A DNA stretch of 16,547 bases from an uncultured Flavobacterium sp. (GCF_946220915.1 NZ_CAMIHH010000073.1:1-16547); one strand, 5' to 3'. Positions 1 to 6,281 are shown, counted from the stretch's first letter. Numbers and translations are program-made. Notes: generated by a model not told the origin, from the sequence alone.

Positions 1-72
1 CTGTTAACATTTATTTAATGCGACATAGTTGTGTTCAACTGTTATTTTAACCGCTTTATTTTAATTACAGGG

Positions 73-80
73 CAAATGTA
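73..80 (-). promoter_or_regulatory. Candidate -7 box of a leftward promoter
   Basis: On the minus strand these bases read TACATTTG, an exact match to the Bacteroidetes -7 consensus TAnnTTTG. A TTG lies 25 bases upstream (106-108), slightly farther than usual. It would drive a gene starting left of the window, which I cannot see. The rest of 1-225 is AT-rich and holds no convincing gene or RNA. Confidence 0.3.
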
Positions 81-194
81 GGCAAGGGTTAAGCATGATT
101 TTTGGCAAATGAATATCCGTACATTATCCTTGAAAATTTGAAACCATAACATGAAAATTCGTAATACAGAACCCTCGGGATAAGTTTATTATCA

Positions 195-202
195 TATCTT
201 TA
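195..202 (+). promoter_or_regulatory. Candidate -7 box for the carbonic anhydrase-like gene
   Basis: TATCTTTA matches TAnnTTTG at seven of eight positions and lies 23 bases before the ATG at 226, which would give a leader of about 15-20 nt. I see no clear TTG at the -33 position, so the call is tentative. Confidence 0.35.
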
Positions 203-225
203 GGCGAACCAATAAACCCGTTATT

Positions 226-792
226 ATGTCAAACCTGAATTACCCGGAGGTTAGCAAGTATAACCTTCCAAAAAAGAACATCCTTGTAATTGGCTGCATC
301 GACCTGCGTCTTACGGACAACCTTGTCGATTTCCTCAACTTTGATAACCTGCACAACCGTTTTGATTATTTTACGCTGGCCGGGGCATCCCTTACACATT
401 CGGCTCCCGATGGAATAGCAGTTGTTGAAGGAGAAAAATACTCATTTGATCAGGGAGTGCTCGGTAAATTTCAAAATTTTGGCCATTGGAAAAATACGCT
501 GTACAACCACATTGACCTTGCGATTTTACTGCATAAAATACAGGATGTATATATAGTAGAGCACGAGGATTGCGGTGCTTATGCAAAATTTTTGCAAAAT
601 ATCGAGTTTACCAATAAAAAGGATGAGGTAAATTGCCATAAAGCTTTCGCAACTGCGCTCGCCGATCATATACATAAAAATTATGAGTGGAAGGATGACA
701 ATGGCAATAATCATTCAATGAACGCACATTGCTTTTTAATAGATTTGCGGGGTAATGTAGAACTTTTATATTCCACTACTATGCCACAGTAG
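226..792 (+). CDS. Beta-carbonic anhydrase-like zinc protein
   Basis: This 188-residue protein has the ligand set of beta-class carbonic anhydrases, which interconvert CO2 and bicarbonate. C24-x-D26-x-R28 lies in a Cys-Ile-Asp-Leu-Arg motif at the end of a hydrophobic strand, and H113-x-x-C116 lies in His-Glu-Asp-Cys-Gly. The Cys/His/Cys zinc ligands and the Asp-Arg dyad are all present. The spacing is odd: about 85 residues separate the two motifs, against roughly 50-55 in ordinary enzymes of the class, with extra sequence around residues 55-90. There is no signal peptide, so it should be cytoplasmic. The gene is alone on its strand and its stop is nine bases from the stop of the convergent SRPBCC gene, with no terminator between. 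The fold is well supported; activity and substrate are inferred, and a related zinc hydrolase is possible. Confidence 0.8.
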   Translation: MSNLNYPEVSKYNLPKKNILVIGCIDLRLTDNLVDFLNFDNLHNRFDYFTLAGASLTHSAPDGIAVVEGEKYSFDQGVLGKFQNFGHWKNTLYNHIDLAILLHKIQDVYIVEHEDCGAYAKFLQNIEFTNKKDEVNCHKAFATALADHIHKNYEWKDDNGNNHSMNAHCFLIDLRGNVELLYSTTMPQ

Positions 793-801
793 GTTTTGCC
801 A

Positions 802-1287
802 TCATAGAATCATACCGGGCACTTCCTTCCATAAGCTTTCATTTTCGGCAAACTCCTTTATAATGCGGTTGCGCTCCTCCAGGAGGCCGCGCATATATTT
901 TTTGAGGAAAAGGCCGTCGGCAATGCGGCCAAAGATATCATAGGGGCTTTGGTAATCAAAAATATCCCTCATCAGGGTTTCGCTCCCTTTCTGCTCAAAA
1001 ATATGCTCGTGCAAAAATCCACTGAATGCCCCCTGCTGCATTTCGTCTGCAAAGTAATGGGGAGGGTCGAAAGCTGTAATTTTTGAAGTCAGCTCATGCC
1101 ACATGCCAAAATGCATTGCACGCCAGGTAACGCTTTCGCCCATACCTATAAATCCGGAAGTTTTGCCCGCAATTGCCTCTTCCAGCGTATGGGCCGTAGA
1201 AATTTTATGCAGGTCGATGCTGCGGGCCAGGTCAAACACTACAGCAATGGGCGCATTAATAACCGTTTCCAGCTGTATGCGCGGCAT
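802..1287 (-). CDS. SRPBCC (START/Bet v 1-like) ligand-binding protein
   Basis: This 161-residue cytoplasmic protein opens with a strand and 'NAP' turn (VINAPIAVVFDLARS) typical of the SRPBCC superfamily, which forms a deep hydrophobic ligand pocket. It continues with the usual features: a W-R-A-M-H-F-G strand, 'LTSKITAFDPP', and a long C-terminal helix with RGLLEERNRIIKEF. The start at 1287 is chosen because it forms a TAATG overlap with the stop of the upstream lipoprotein gene and because the protein then begins exactly at the domain. An in-frame ATG at 1410 would add 41 residues that overlap the lipoprotein gene and look non-coding. The ligand is unknown. The gene is probably translated by coupling to the lipoprotein gene. 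Confidence 0.8.
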   Translation of the reverse strand: MPRIQLETVINAPIAVVFDLARSIDLHKISTAHTLEEAIAGKTSGFIGMGESVTWRAMHFGMWHELTSKITAFDPPHYFADEMQQGAFSGFLHEHIFEQKGSETLMRDIFDYQSPYDIFGRIADGLFLKKYMRGLLEERNRIIKEFAENESLWKEVPGMIL

Positions 1288-1715
1288 TAGTTGTACACAC
1301 GTATTACATTTTGCCCAACAACCTGAACCCTGTAAGGCTTTAGCGGATAGCGCACATCTGACTCCGGCAGGCCCGTAAAAAGGCTGTACACGGCATCGTC
1401 GCAATTGCATACTACGTTAATGCCGTCTATGGTTAGGGATGAACATGCGGTAACCTGCTGGTTGGGGCATGTAGCTTCGTAGGCCACATAACCGCTCCCG
1501 GTATTCATTACAATCACACCATTGATCCCAATGCCTGCCTGATTTACCCTTACCGGGTTGGCAGGAAACTGGAGAGACGAGTACAGCGGCAGGTTCATGT
1601 CAAGGTCTATCGAAAAGTTGTAATTGGGCAAAAAGCGGTTGTTATTGTTGTAATCGTCGCTTCCGCATGCTGAAAGGAGTAAAGCAGCAAAAAGCAGGAA
1701 AATATATTTTTTCAT
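1287..1715 (-). CDS. Lipoprotein with a degenerate Rieske-like domain
   Basis: This 142-residue protein starts with a lipoprotein signal peptide (MKKYIFLLFAALLLSAC, lipidated at C17), followed by an Asp/Asn-rich linker. The C-terminal half resembles a Rieske [2Fe-2S] fold: a 'TCPNQ' box at 82-86 and a 'VVCNCDDAVYSLFTG' box at 101-115. In iron-binding Rieske proteins these are Cys-x-His and Cys-x-x-His. Here C83 and C103 remain but the histidines are N85 and D106. C91 and C105 may be the disulfide pair. It therefore probably does not bind a cluster. The start at 1715 is preferred over an upstream ATG at 1748 because the signal peptide begins there. It overlaps the SRPBCC gene by one base. Confidence 0.75.
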   Translation of the reverse strand: MKKYIFLLFAALLLSACGSDDYNNNNRFLPNYNFSIDLDMNLPLYSSLQFPANPVRVNQAGIGINGVIVMNTGSGYVAYEATCPNQQVTACSSLTIDGINVVCNCDDAVYSLFTGLPESDVRYPLKPYRVQVVGQNVIRVYN

Positions 1716-1745
1716 GATGTAAATTTTTGTCCTTATGATAAAAAA

Positions 1746-1753
1746 CAAAGTTA
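1746..1753 (-). promoter_or_regulatory. Candidate -7 box for the lipoprotein-SRPBCC unit
   Basis: The minus strand reads TAACTTTG, an exact TAnnTTTG match, about 31 bases upstream of the lipoprotein ATG at 1715. It is the left half of a perfect 9-bp inverted repeat (1746-1754 and 1760-1768), so the right half carries the same box on the plus strand. No good -33 TTG is visible. Confidence 0.45.
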
Positions 1754-1793
1754 ATTTAATTAACTTTGGGGAATGCTATTGCATAATTAAAAA

Positions 1794-1821
1794 TTGATTT
1801 AACATAAAAATACTATCTTTG
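1794..1821 (+). promoter_or_regulatory. greA promoter, Bacteroidetes type
   Basis: TTG at 1794-1796 and TATCTTTG at 1814-1821 are separated by 17 bases and match the Bacteroidetes housekeeping promoter at both elements. Transcription should start near 1826-1828, placing the following hairpin at the very 5' end of the greA mRNA. Confidence 0.65.
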
Positions 1822-1829
1822 CAAAAAAG

Positions 1830-1856
1830 AAATCCCGTTGCGATGGGATTTTTTCT
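1830..1856 (+). promoter_or_regulatory. Hairpin in the greA leader
   Basis: AAATCCC at about 1830-1836 pairs with GGGATTT at about 1845-1851 and is followed by further T residues, so it looks like a small intrinsic terminator. It sits downstream of the greA promoter and upstream of the greA ATG at 1878. Depending on the true start site it could attenuate greA, protect the 5' end, or generate a short leader RNA. Confidence 0.45.
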
Positions 1857-1877
1857 ATTTATATAAACGATGAATTT

Positions 1878-2354
1878 ATGAGTACAGTATCTTACTACAC
1901 AGCAGAGGGCCTAAAAAAGCTTAGGGATGAATTGGAACAGCTAAAAAGCATCGAAAGGCCAAAAGCAAGCCAGGCAATCGCCGAGGCCCGGGATAAGGGC
2001 GACCTTTCTGAAAATGCGGAATACGATGCCGCGAAAGAAGCACAGGGGCTATTGGAGTTGAAAATAGCTAAAATGGAAGAGGTTGTAGCCAATGCACGCC
2101 TTATAGACGAATCGCAGCTGGATGTATCTAAGGTGCTTGTCCTTTCTACCGTAAAAATAAAGAACCAGGCCAATGGCATGGAAATGAAATATACCCTTGT
2201 TGCCGAAAGCGAAGCCGACCTGAAGACCGGTAAAATATCGGTCACATCGCCCATAGGCAAAGGACTCCTGGGCAAATCGGCAGGCGAAGTTGCCGAAATC
2301 AATGTGCCAAACGGCAAGCTGAACTTTGAAATTCTTGAAATAAGCAGGGACTAA
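1878..2354 (+). CDS. greA: Transcription elongation factor GreA
   Basis: GreA enters the secondary channel of backtracked RNA polymerase and stimulates cleavage of the nascent RNA 3' end. The 158-residue protein has the full family length. An N-terminal coiled coil (about 1-75) has the tip motif ARDKGDLSENAEYDAAKE, with acidic catalytic residues D42 and E45 equivalent to D41 and E44 of the E. coli protein. A C-terminal FKBP-like domain (about 82-158) includes the SPIGKGLLGKSAGE motif. The ATG at 1878 is preceded by an AT-rich leader with a strong promoter and hairpin. The stop is two bases before the HIT gene start, so the two form an operon. Confidence 0.97.
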   Translation: MSTVSYYTAEGLKKLRDELEQLKSIERPKASQAIAEARDKGDLSENAEYDAAKEAQGLLELKIAKMEEVVANARLIDESQLDVSKVLVLSTVKIKNQANGMEMKYTLVAESEADLKTGKISVTSPIGKGLLGKSAGEVAEINVPNGKLNFEILEISRD

Positions 2355-2356
2355 CC

Positions 2357-2746
2357 ATGGCATCGATATTCACCAAAATAGTAAATGGCGAGATCCCGGC
2401 CCATAAAATAGCCGAGGACGACAACTATCTTGCATTCCTGGATGTAAATCCCAATGCCAAAGGCCATACCCTTTGCATACCAAAGATGGAAGTGGACAAA
2501 ATTTTCGACATGGACCCTGACCATTATCTGGGCCTTATGGCATTTTCGTATAAAATAGCAAAGGCACTGGAAAAAACCGTGCCCTGCAAGCGGGTTGGCA
2601 TGTCGGTAATAGGCCTTGAAGTACCCCATGCGCACGTGCACCTGATCCCGTTGAATGAAATGGATGAGATGCGTTTTTCCAACAAAGTGAAGCTTGAAAA
2701 AGAGGAGTTCGGGGCATTGGCAAAGGCCATAGCTGAAAACCTTTAA
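2357..2746 (+). CDS. HIT family nucleotide hydrolase/transferase
   Basis: The 129-residue protein is a histidine-triad protein. The triad lies in PHAHVHLIPL as H91-x-H93-x-H95, with H93 the expected nucleophile that forms the nucleotidyl intermediate. The N-terminus (MASIFTKIVNGEIPAHKIAE) is the typical start of the branch that hydrolyses AMP conjugates of purine nucleotides. The start lies two bases after the greA stop, so translation is probably coupled. The GreA-HIT order is familiar in Flavobacteriia. The physiological substrate cannot be read from sequence. No terminator is evident before the next gene. Confidence 0.93.
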   Translation: MASIFTKIVNGEIPAHKIAEDDNYLAFLDVNPNAKGHTLCIPKMEVDKIFDMDPDHYLGLMAFSYKIAKALEKTVPCKRVGMSVIGLEVPHAHVHLIPLNEMDEMRFSNKVKLEKEEFGALAKAIAENL

Positions 2747-2842
2747 GGATAGCACGCAAAGCCGTCCTTTAATTAGTCCAAAATTAACCCCTCCCTTGTG
2801 GTTATTTTGTATTATTGCACCAAACTTAAAATCAAAATACAC

Positions 2843-3250
2843 ATGAAAAGAATATTTGGATTCGCAGTGGCTGCCTTGTTGCTTGCAGGCTGTTCTGATG
2901 ACGATAAGTCTGACCCTGCCGTAAACCTTGACCACCTGCAAAAAAGATGGTACCCCGTATCGTACAAGCTGGGTAACCAAACCACAACTTATCCCGGGCA
3001 CATGCCGTGCGGTAAGGATTACATAGAGTTTCAGGCAGGCAATAACGTAAAGGATGTAGACTATTATGATTGCCAGGAAGATGCCGACATCATGCTTGGC
3101 ACGTATACCGCTACCGACGAAACCCTTAGCTACACCATAGAGGGCGTTACGGAAAGCTTTACCCTGAAAAAGCTAAACAGTAAAAGGCTGGAAACACAGG
3201 CCACGCTAAATGGCGCTACAATAACCTATATTTATACCAGTACCCCCTAA
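2843..3250 (+). CDS. Lipocalin-like lipoprotein, copy 1
   Basis: This 135-residue protein has a lipoprotein signal peptide (MKRIFGFAVAALLLAGC, C17 lipidated) and an Asp/Ser-rich linker. A beta-rich domain begins with 'LQKRWYPVSYKL', the G/K-x-W motif of small lipocalin-like lipoproteins of Bacteroidota. H53-M54-P55-C56-x-K-D-Y-x-E-F and D76-C77 match the next gene at the same spacing, so C56 and C77 probably form a disulfide. The start at 2843 is used because the signal peptide begins there; an upstream in-frame ATG at 2798 would add an implausible N-terminus. An intrinsic terminator follows at once. The function is unknown, probably binding a small ligand in the periplasm or at the outer membrane. 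Confidence 0.8.
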   Translation: MKRIFGFAVAALLLAGCSDDDKSDPAVNLDHLQKRWYPVSYKLGNQTTTYPGHMPCGKDYIEFQAGNNVKDVDYYDCQEDADIMLGTYTATDETLSYTIEGVTESFTLKKLNSKRLETQATLNGATITYIYTSTP

Positions 3251-3256
3251 AAAATG

Positions 3257-3280
3257 ACCGGATCTGATCCGGTTTTTTTT
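3257..3280 (+). terminator. Intrinsic terminator after lipocalin copy 1
   Basis: ACCGGAT (3257-3263) pairs perfectly with ATCCGGT (3267-3273) across a three-base loop and is followed by eight T residues, seven bases after the stop codon. This separates the two lipocalin-like genes into distinct transcripts. Confidence 0.85.
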
Positions 3281-3351
3281 ATTGCTTTATCCATGAATAA
3301 AATTTTATAAGTAATTATGCGCCGATAATGTTTTTTTATCTAAAATTTTAT

Positions 3352-3359
3352 TAATATTG
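3352..3359 (+). promoter_or_regulatory. Candidate -7 box for lipocalin copy 2
   Basis: TAATATTG matches TAnnTTTG except for one base and lies 28 bases before the ATG at 3387. A similar box, TATTATTG at 2810-2817, lies 26 bases before copy 1, suggesting the promoter region was duplicated with the gene. No clear -33 TTG is seen here. Confidence 0.35.
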
Positions 3360-3386
3360 CGCCATTAACAAATTAACACAAAACTT

Positions 3387-3821
3387 ATGAAAAAATTAAT
3401 CGGCCTAAGCATGGTAGTGGCGCTTTTCGCTTCTTGCTCTGATGATGACAGCTCATCTTCTGTAAGCGCAAGCAAACTTGAAGGAAAATGGTATTATGTA
3501 GAGACAAAAGCTCAGGGGCTTTCTATTGACTATGAGCACATGCCTTGCGCTAAAGACTACCTTGAGTTTGCTGATGGTGGTGTTTACAGGGAGTATGAAG
3601 TGTGGGATTGCGACGGCAACACAGTTTCTGACGCTGACACTTCAACAGGTACTTATACCCTAAGCGGTAAAAAAGTAACTGTAACTGTTGATGGCTACAC
3701 TGAAACTGTAACTGTAAAAAAACTTACAGGCAGCAGGCTGGAACTAAGCCGTGCAATGGACATGGATGAAGATGGTGAAACTGACCTTACTGTAACTGAA
3801 GTGCTTTCAAGCAATCCGTAA
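3387..3821 (+). CDS. Lipocalin-like lipoprotein, copy 2
   Basis: This 144-residue lipoprotein (signal MKKLIGLSMVVALFASC, C17 lipidated) is followed by a run of Asp/Ser and a lipocalin-like domain starting 'LEGKWYYVETKA'. It is a paralog of the preceding gene: the H51-M-P-C54-x-K-D-Y-x-E-F block and D74-C75 align with copy 1, and the Cys spacing is the same 21 residues. It differs by an added segment near the C-terminus, D125-x-D127-x-D129-G130-x-x-D133, which fits a calcium-binding DxDxDG loop. Codon choice is more uniform than in the neighbours (many GCT, ACT, GTA), which might reflect high expression. It has its own terminator. The function is not known. Confidence 0.82.
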   Translation: MKKLIGLSMVVALFASCSDDDSSSSVSASKLEGKWYYVETKAQGLSIDYEHMPCAKDYLEFADGGVYREYEVWDCDGNTVSDADTSTGTYTLSGKKVTVTVDGYTETVTVKKLTGSRLELSRAMDMDEDGETDLTVTEVLSSNP

Positions 3822-3843
3822 TCAGGAAAATAAGTAGTACAGG

Positions 3844-3868
3844 CCGGGGCAACTGCCCCGGTTTTTTT
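3844..3868 (+). terminator. Intrinsic terminator after lipocalin copy 2
   Basis: CCGGGGC (3844-3850) pairs perfectly with GCCCCGG (3855-3861) across a four-base loop, followed by seven T residues. The T tract overlaps the stop codon of the convergent histidine kinase. On the minus strand the stem has no downstream T run, so it should act mainly on plus-strand transcripts. Confidence 0.88.
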
Positions 3869-5030
3869 ATGCCCTTTTGTAGCTGGCCTGCATGGTGGTG
3901 CCCTTACCAACTTCCGAAGCCAGCACTTTTATCTTGCCTTTGTGGTATTCTTCCACAATGCGTTTGGTTAACGACAGGCCAAGCCCCCAGCCCCGGCGCT
4001 TTGTAGTAAAGCCGGGCTCAAAAACCTTGCGGAACTGCGCTTTAGGAATACCCTTTCCGCTGTCGCTCACCTTGATTTTTACAAATTTTTCGCGCTCTTC
4101 TACCACTATGTCCAGGCGGCCTTTGCCTTTCATGGCATCAATGGCATTTTTCACAAGGTTCTCGATCGTCCAACTGTGCAATTCGGGATTGAGCATTACC
4201 ATAACGGGATGGTTTGGCGACCGGAAATTGAACTCCACCTGGCTGCTGGCCCTGGTACGCAGATAATCGAAGGCATGTTCGGTTTCGGCCACGATGTCCC
4301 TTTCTTCCAGTGTGGGCTCCGACCCTATCTTGGAGAAACGTTCGGCTATGGTCTGCAGGCGTTTAACATCTTTTCCAATTTCCTCTACGGTAGTTTCGTC
4401 TACATTATCGGCCTTCATGATCTCGATCCATCCCAGCAGGGATGAAAGCGGTGTGCCTATCTGGTGAGCGGTTTCTTTGGCCATGCCGGCCCAGAGGCGG
4501 CTTTGTGCGCCCATTTTCGACGCGCGGTAAAAGTTGTATACCACAGCCCCAAAAAGCACAATGATCAGCACAAGCGCCATGGGATAGTACTTTAATATGT
4601 TGAGCATATCAGAGTTGCCATAATACACATACTCCGTTTTTCCTGGCGTATATTCAACAGTAAGCGGCGTGTTCGCCGATTTGAACTCCTCGACCAGCTT
4701 ATAGGCCCGGATGGAATCTTGCACCGTATCATTTTTAATGATCGTTTCCTCAATATTCTTTGCTTTAGTGATAACACCTTTGGCATCGGTAATTATTATG
4801 GGGATTGTCGTATTGCTCTCACTGATCGAAAACAGGGTTTCGAGCGGCTTGTCTTCCGATTGGCTGTAGAGCGCTTCGGTAACGTTGGTCCAGAGCTGGA
4901 TCTTTTCCCGTTCATCATCCTTAAATCTCTGGAAAAGGAAGTAGGTGTTCCATACGATCAATATAACGATAAGAAAAGAAGCAATGATGATGAACCACCG
5001 CGTCAGGCTCCTTTTGTCGGTAATTTGCAT
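3867..5030 (-). CDS. Membrane sensor histidine kinase (orphan)
   Basis: This 387-residue kinase autophosphorylates on a histidine and normally passes the phosphate to a response regulator. Order of parts: transmembrane helix about 12-33, an extracytoplasmic sensor segment about 34-147 that includes a PAS-like 'IPIIITDAKGVI' strand, transmembrane helix about 148-168, H box around H189 (AHQIGTPLSS), N box E290-N291 to N295 (ENLVKNAIDA), G1 box D323-S-G325-K-G327, F box F337-EPG-F341, and G2 box G347-W-G349-L-G351. All boxes are intact. There is no HAMP domain and no adjacent response regulator, so the partner is unknown. It faces the lipocalin genes tail to tail. Confidence 0.93.
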   Translation of the reverse strand: MQITDKRSLTRWFIIIASFLIVILIVWNTYFLFQRFKDDEREKIQLWTNVTEALYSQSEDKPLETLFSISESNTTIPIIITDAKGVITKAKNIEETIIKNDTVQDSIRAYKLVEEFKSANTPLTVEYTPGKTEYVYYGNSDMLNILKYYPMALVLIIVLFGAVVYNFYRASKMGAQSRLWAGMAKETAHQIGTPLSSLLGWIEIMKADNVDETTVEEIGKDVKRLQTIAERFSKIGSEPTLEERDIVAETEHAFDYLRTRASSQVEFNFRSPNHPVMVMLNPELHSWTIENLVKNAIDAMKGKGRLDIVVEEREKFVKIKVSDSGKGIPKAQFRKVFEPGFTTKRRGWGLGLSLTKRIVEEYHKGKIKVLASEVGKGTTMQASYKRA

Positions 5031-5048
5031 AAACTGATATTTGTGGCT

Positions 5049-5056
5049 TAAAGATA
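5049..5056 (-). promoter_or_regulatory. Candidate -7 box for the histidine kinase
   Basis: The minus strand reads TATCTTTA (one mismatch to TAnnTTTG), 19 bases upstream of the kinase ATG at 5030, predicting a short leader of about 10-14 nt. No well-spaced TTG is seen. Confidence 0.4.
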
Positions 5057-5120
5057 CTAAAAAGTTGCCAAGCCATTATTCATACTTCAATTACACAAAA
5101 ATTGTTGTCAAACATTATGA

Positions 5121-5240
5121 CACACCCCTGACCCCTCTCAAGAGTGGAAGATCTTCACTCTTGCCTGCCAATCGCTTTCTGTATAGCGGTTTGAGTAAGT
5201 GCGCCTGAGTGTTGCCCCCTTGAGAGGGGTTAAGGGTGTG
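5121..5240. repeat. MITE-like element with 22-bp imperfect terminal inverted repeats
   Basis: The 22 bases at 5121-5142 (starting CACACCCCTGACCCC) are the reverse complement of 5219-5240 at 20 of 22 positions; both mismatches become G-U pairs in one RNA orientation. Nested inside, CAAGAGTG (5139-5146) is the perfect reverse complement of CACTCTTG (5156-5163), so the left arm can form either a local hairpin or the long stem. The element is about 120 bp, has no coding capacity, and lies between two divergent genes. It resembles a non-autonomous miniature element or a genome-dispersed palindrome. I see no clear target-site duplication. The rest of the 314-base gap 5031-5344 holds only the two flanking promoters. 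Confidence 0.65.
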
Positions 5241-5295
5241 CATTCAAAGAAATGCTAAACGCATTGCCGTTGTTGATATTTTGTAAAAATTAAAA

Positions 5296-5326
5296 CTGCC
5301 CCTCTTTCCGCAAACGATTATCTTTG
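5296..5326 (+). promoter_or_regulatory. Promoter of the flavin reductase-fold gene
   Basis: TATCTTTG at 5319-5326 is an exact -7 consensus match. A weaker CTG at 5296-5298 lies 20 bases upstream in place of the -33 TTG. The ATG at 5345 would follow a leader of roughly 13 nt. Confidence 0.5.
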
Positions 5327-5344
5327 TGAAAACAACAAACCCAA

Positions 5345-6229
5345 ATGTTCAGTATTGACCCAAAAGAAATGCCCGCAGCCAAATTCCAGGGCTATTTGCA
5401 GGGAGCGGTAGGCCCAAGGCCCATTGCTTTTGCCAGCACGCTTGACCGTAACGGCGTCCCCAACCTCTCCCCTTTCAGCTTTTTCAATGCATTCAGCTCC
5501 AACCCGCCCATATTGGTGTTCTCACCTGCGAGGAGGGTGCGCGACAATACCATTAAGCATACGCTGATCAATGCCGAGCTGAATCGCGAAGTGGTCATTA
5601 ATGTGGTAAATTATGACATTGTACAGCAGGCATCGCTATCGAGTACGGAATATGCCGATGGCGTGAACGAGTTTGACAAGGCCGGGCTTACGATGCTGCC
5701 ATCGGACATCGTGAAGCCTTTTCGCGTAAAAGAGTCACCGGTGCAGTTTGAGTGCAAAGTGCTCAACATTGTAAACCTTGGCACCGAAGGCGGGGCAGGC
5801 AACCTGATTATTTGCGAGGTGGTAAAAATGCATATTAACGAGGATATCATGACCGAGGGCAATGCCGGCATAGACCAGCATAAAATTGACCTGGTGGCGC
5901 GCATGGGCGGCAACTGGTACAGCCGGGCCAATGCAGGCCTTTTTGAGGTGGAGAAGCCCCTTACCACACTTGGCATAGGCGTAGATGCCATTCCGGCATT
6001 TGTAAAGGAGAGCGGTGTGTTCAACGGGAATGACCTTGGTAAATTAGGCAATGTTGAGACCTTGCCCACCGACGAAGAAGTTGCTATATTTGTAAAAGGC
6101 AGCTTTGATATGAAAGCGGTTTTAAGCGCTGACGATGAGCAGAAAAAGCTGGACATGGCCAAGGACCTGCTGGATAACAACAAGGTGGCGGAAGCCTGGA
6201 AGGTACTCCTGGCACAAAAAGATTTTTAA
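5345..6229 (+). CDS. Flavin reductase-like (FMN-binding split-barrel) protein
   Basis: This 294-residue protein belongs to the flavin reductase-like family of FMN-binding split barrels (about residues 1-205). The hallmark is at 23-60: GPRPIAFAS, then NLSPFSFFNAFSSNPPI, where the strand-turn contacts the FMN phosphate and isoalloxazine. The C-terminal 90 residues (about 205-294) are a helical extension, with 'VAEAWKVLLAQKDF' at the end, beyond the roughly 200-residue core of most family members. No signal peptide, so probably cytoplasmic. The electron donor and substrate are unknown. A good -7 box precedes the start. The DUF3127 gene follows after 52 bases and may be cotranscribed. Confidence 0.88.
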   Translation: MFSIDPKEMPAAKFQGYLQGAVGPRPIAFASTLDRNGVPNLSPFSFFNAFSSNPPILVFSPARRVRDNTIKHTLINAELNREVVINVVNYDIVQQASLSSTEYADGVNEFDKAGLTMLPSDIVKPFRVKESPVQFECKVLNIVNLGTEGGAGNLIICEVVKMHINEDIMTEGNAGIDQHKIDLVARMGGNWYSRANAGLFEVEKPLTTLGIGVDAIPAFVKESGVFNGNDLGKLGNVETLPTDEEVAIFVKGSFDMKAVLSADDEQKKLDMAKDLLDNNKVAEAWKVLLAQKDF

Positions 6230-6281
6230 TTATTACTAACGATAGCTGCCCCCGTGAGGCAGAAAATTAAAACAGACAATT

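Noticed and set aside
1..225. A tRNA or structured RNA in the left leader
   Set aside because: I found no cloverleaf, anticodon arm or TTC-like T arm on either strand, only AT-rich sequence with -7-like boxes.
802..1410. A 202-residue version of the SRPBCC protein starting at 1410
   Set aside because: The first 41 residues overlap the well-supported lipoprotein gene in another frame and look non-coding; the domain begins at the TAATG start at 1287.
2351..3001. A 216-residue minus-strand frame over the HIT and lipocalin genes
   Set aside because: It lies opposite two genes with clear motifs, is rich in Cys, His and Phe as expected of a complementary-strand shadow, and matches nothing I recognise.
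5121..5240. A CRISPR repeat or rho-independent terminator for the 5121-5240 repeat
   Set aside because: There is only one inverted pair rather than direct repeats with spacers, and there is no T run after the stem; both flanking genes start, not end, near it.
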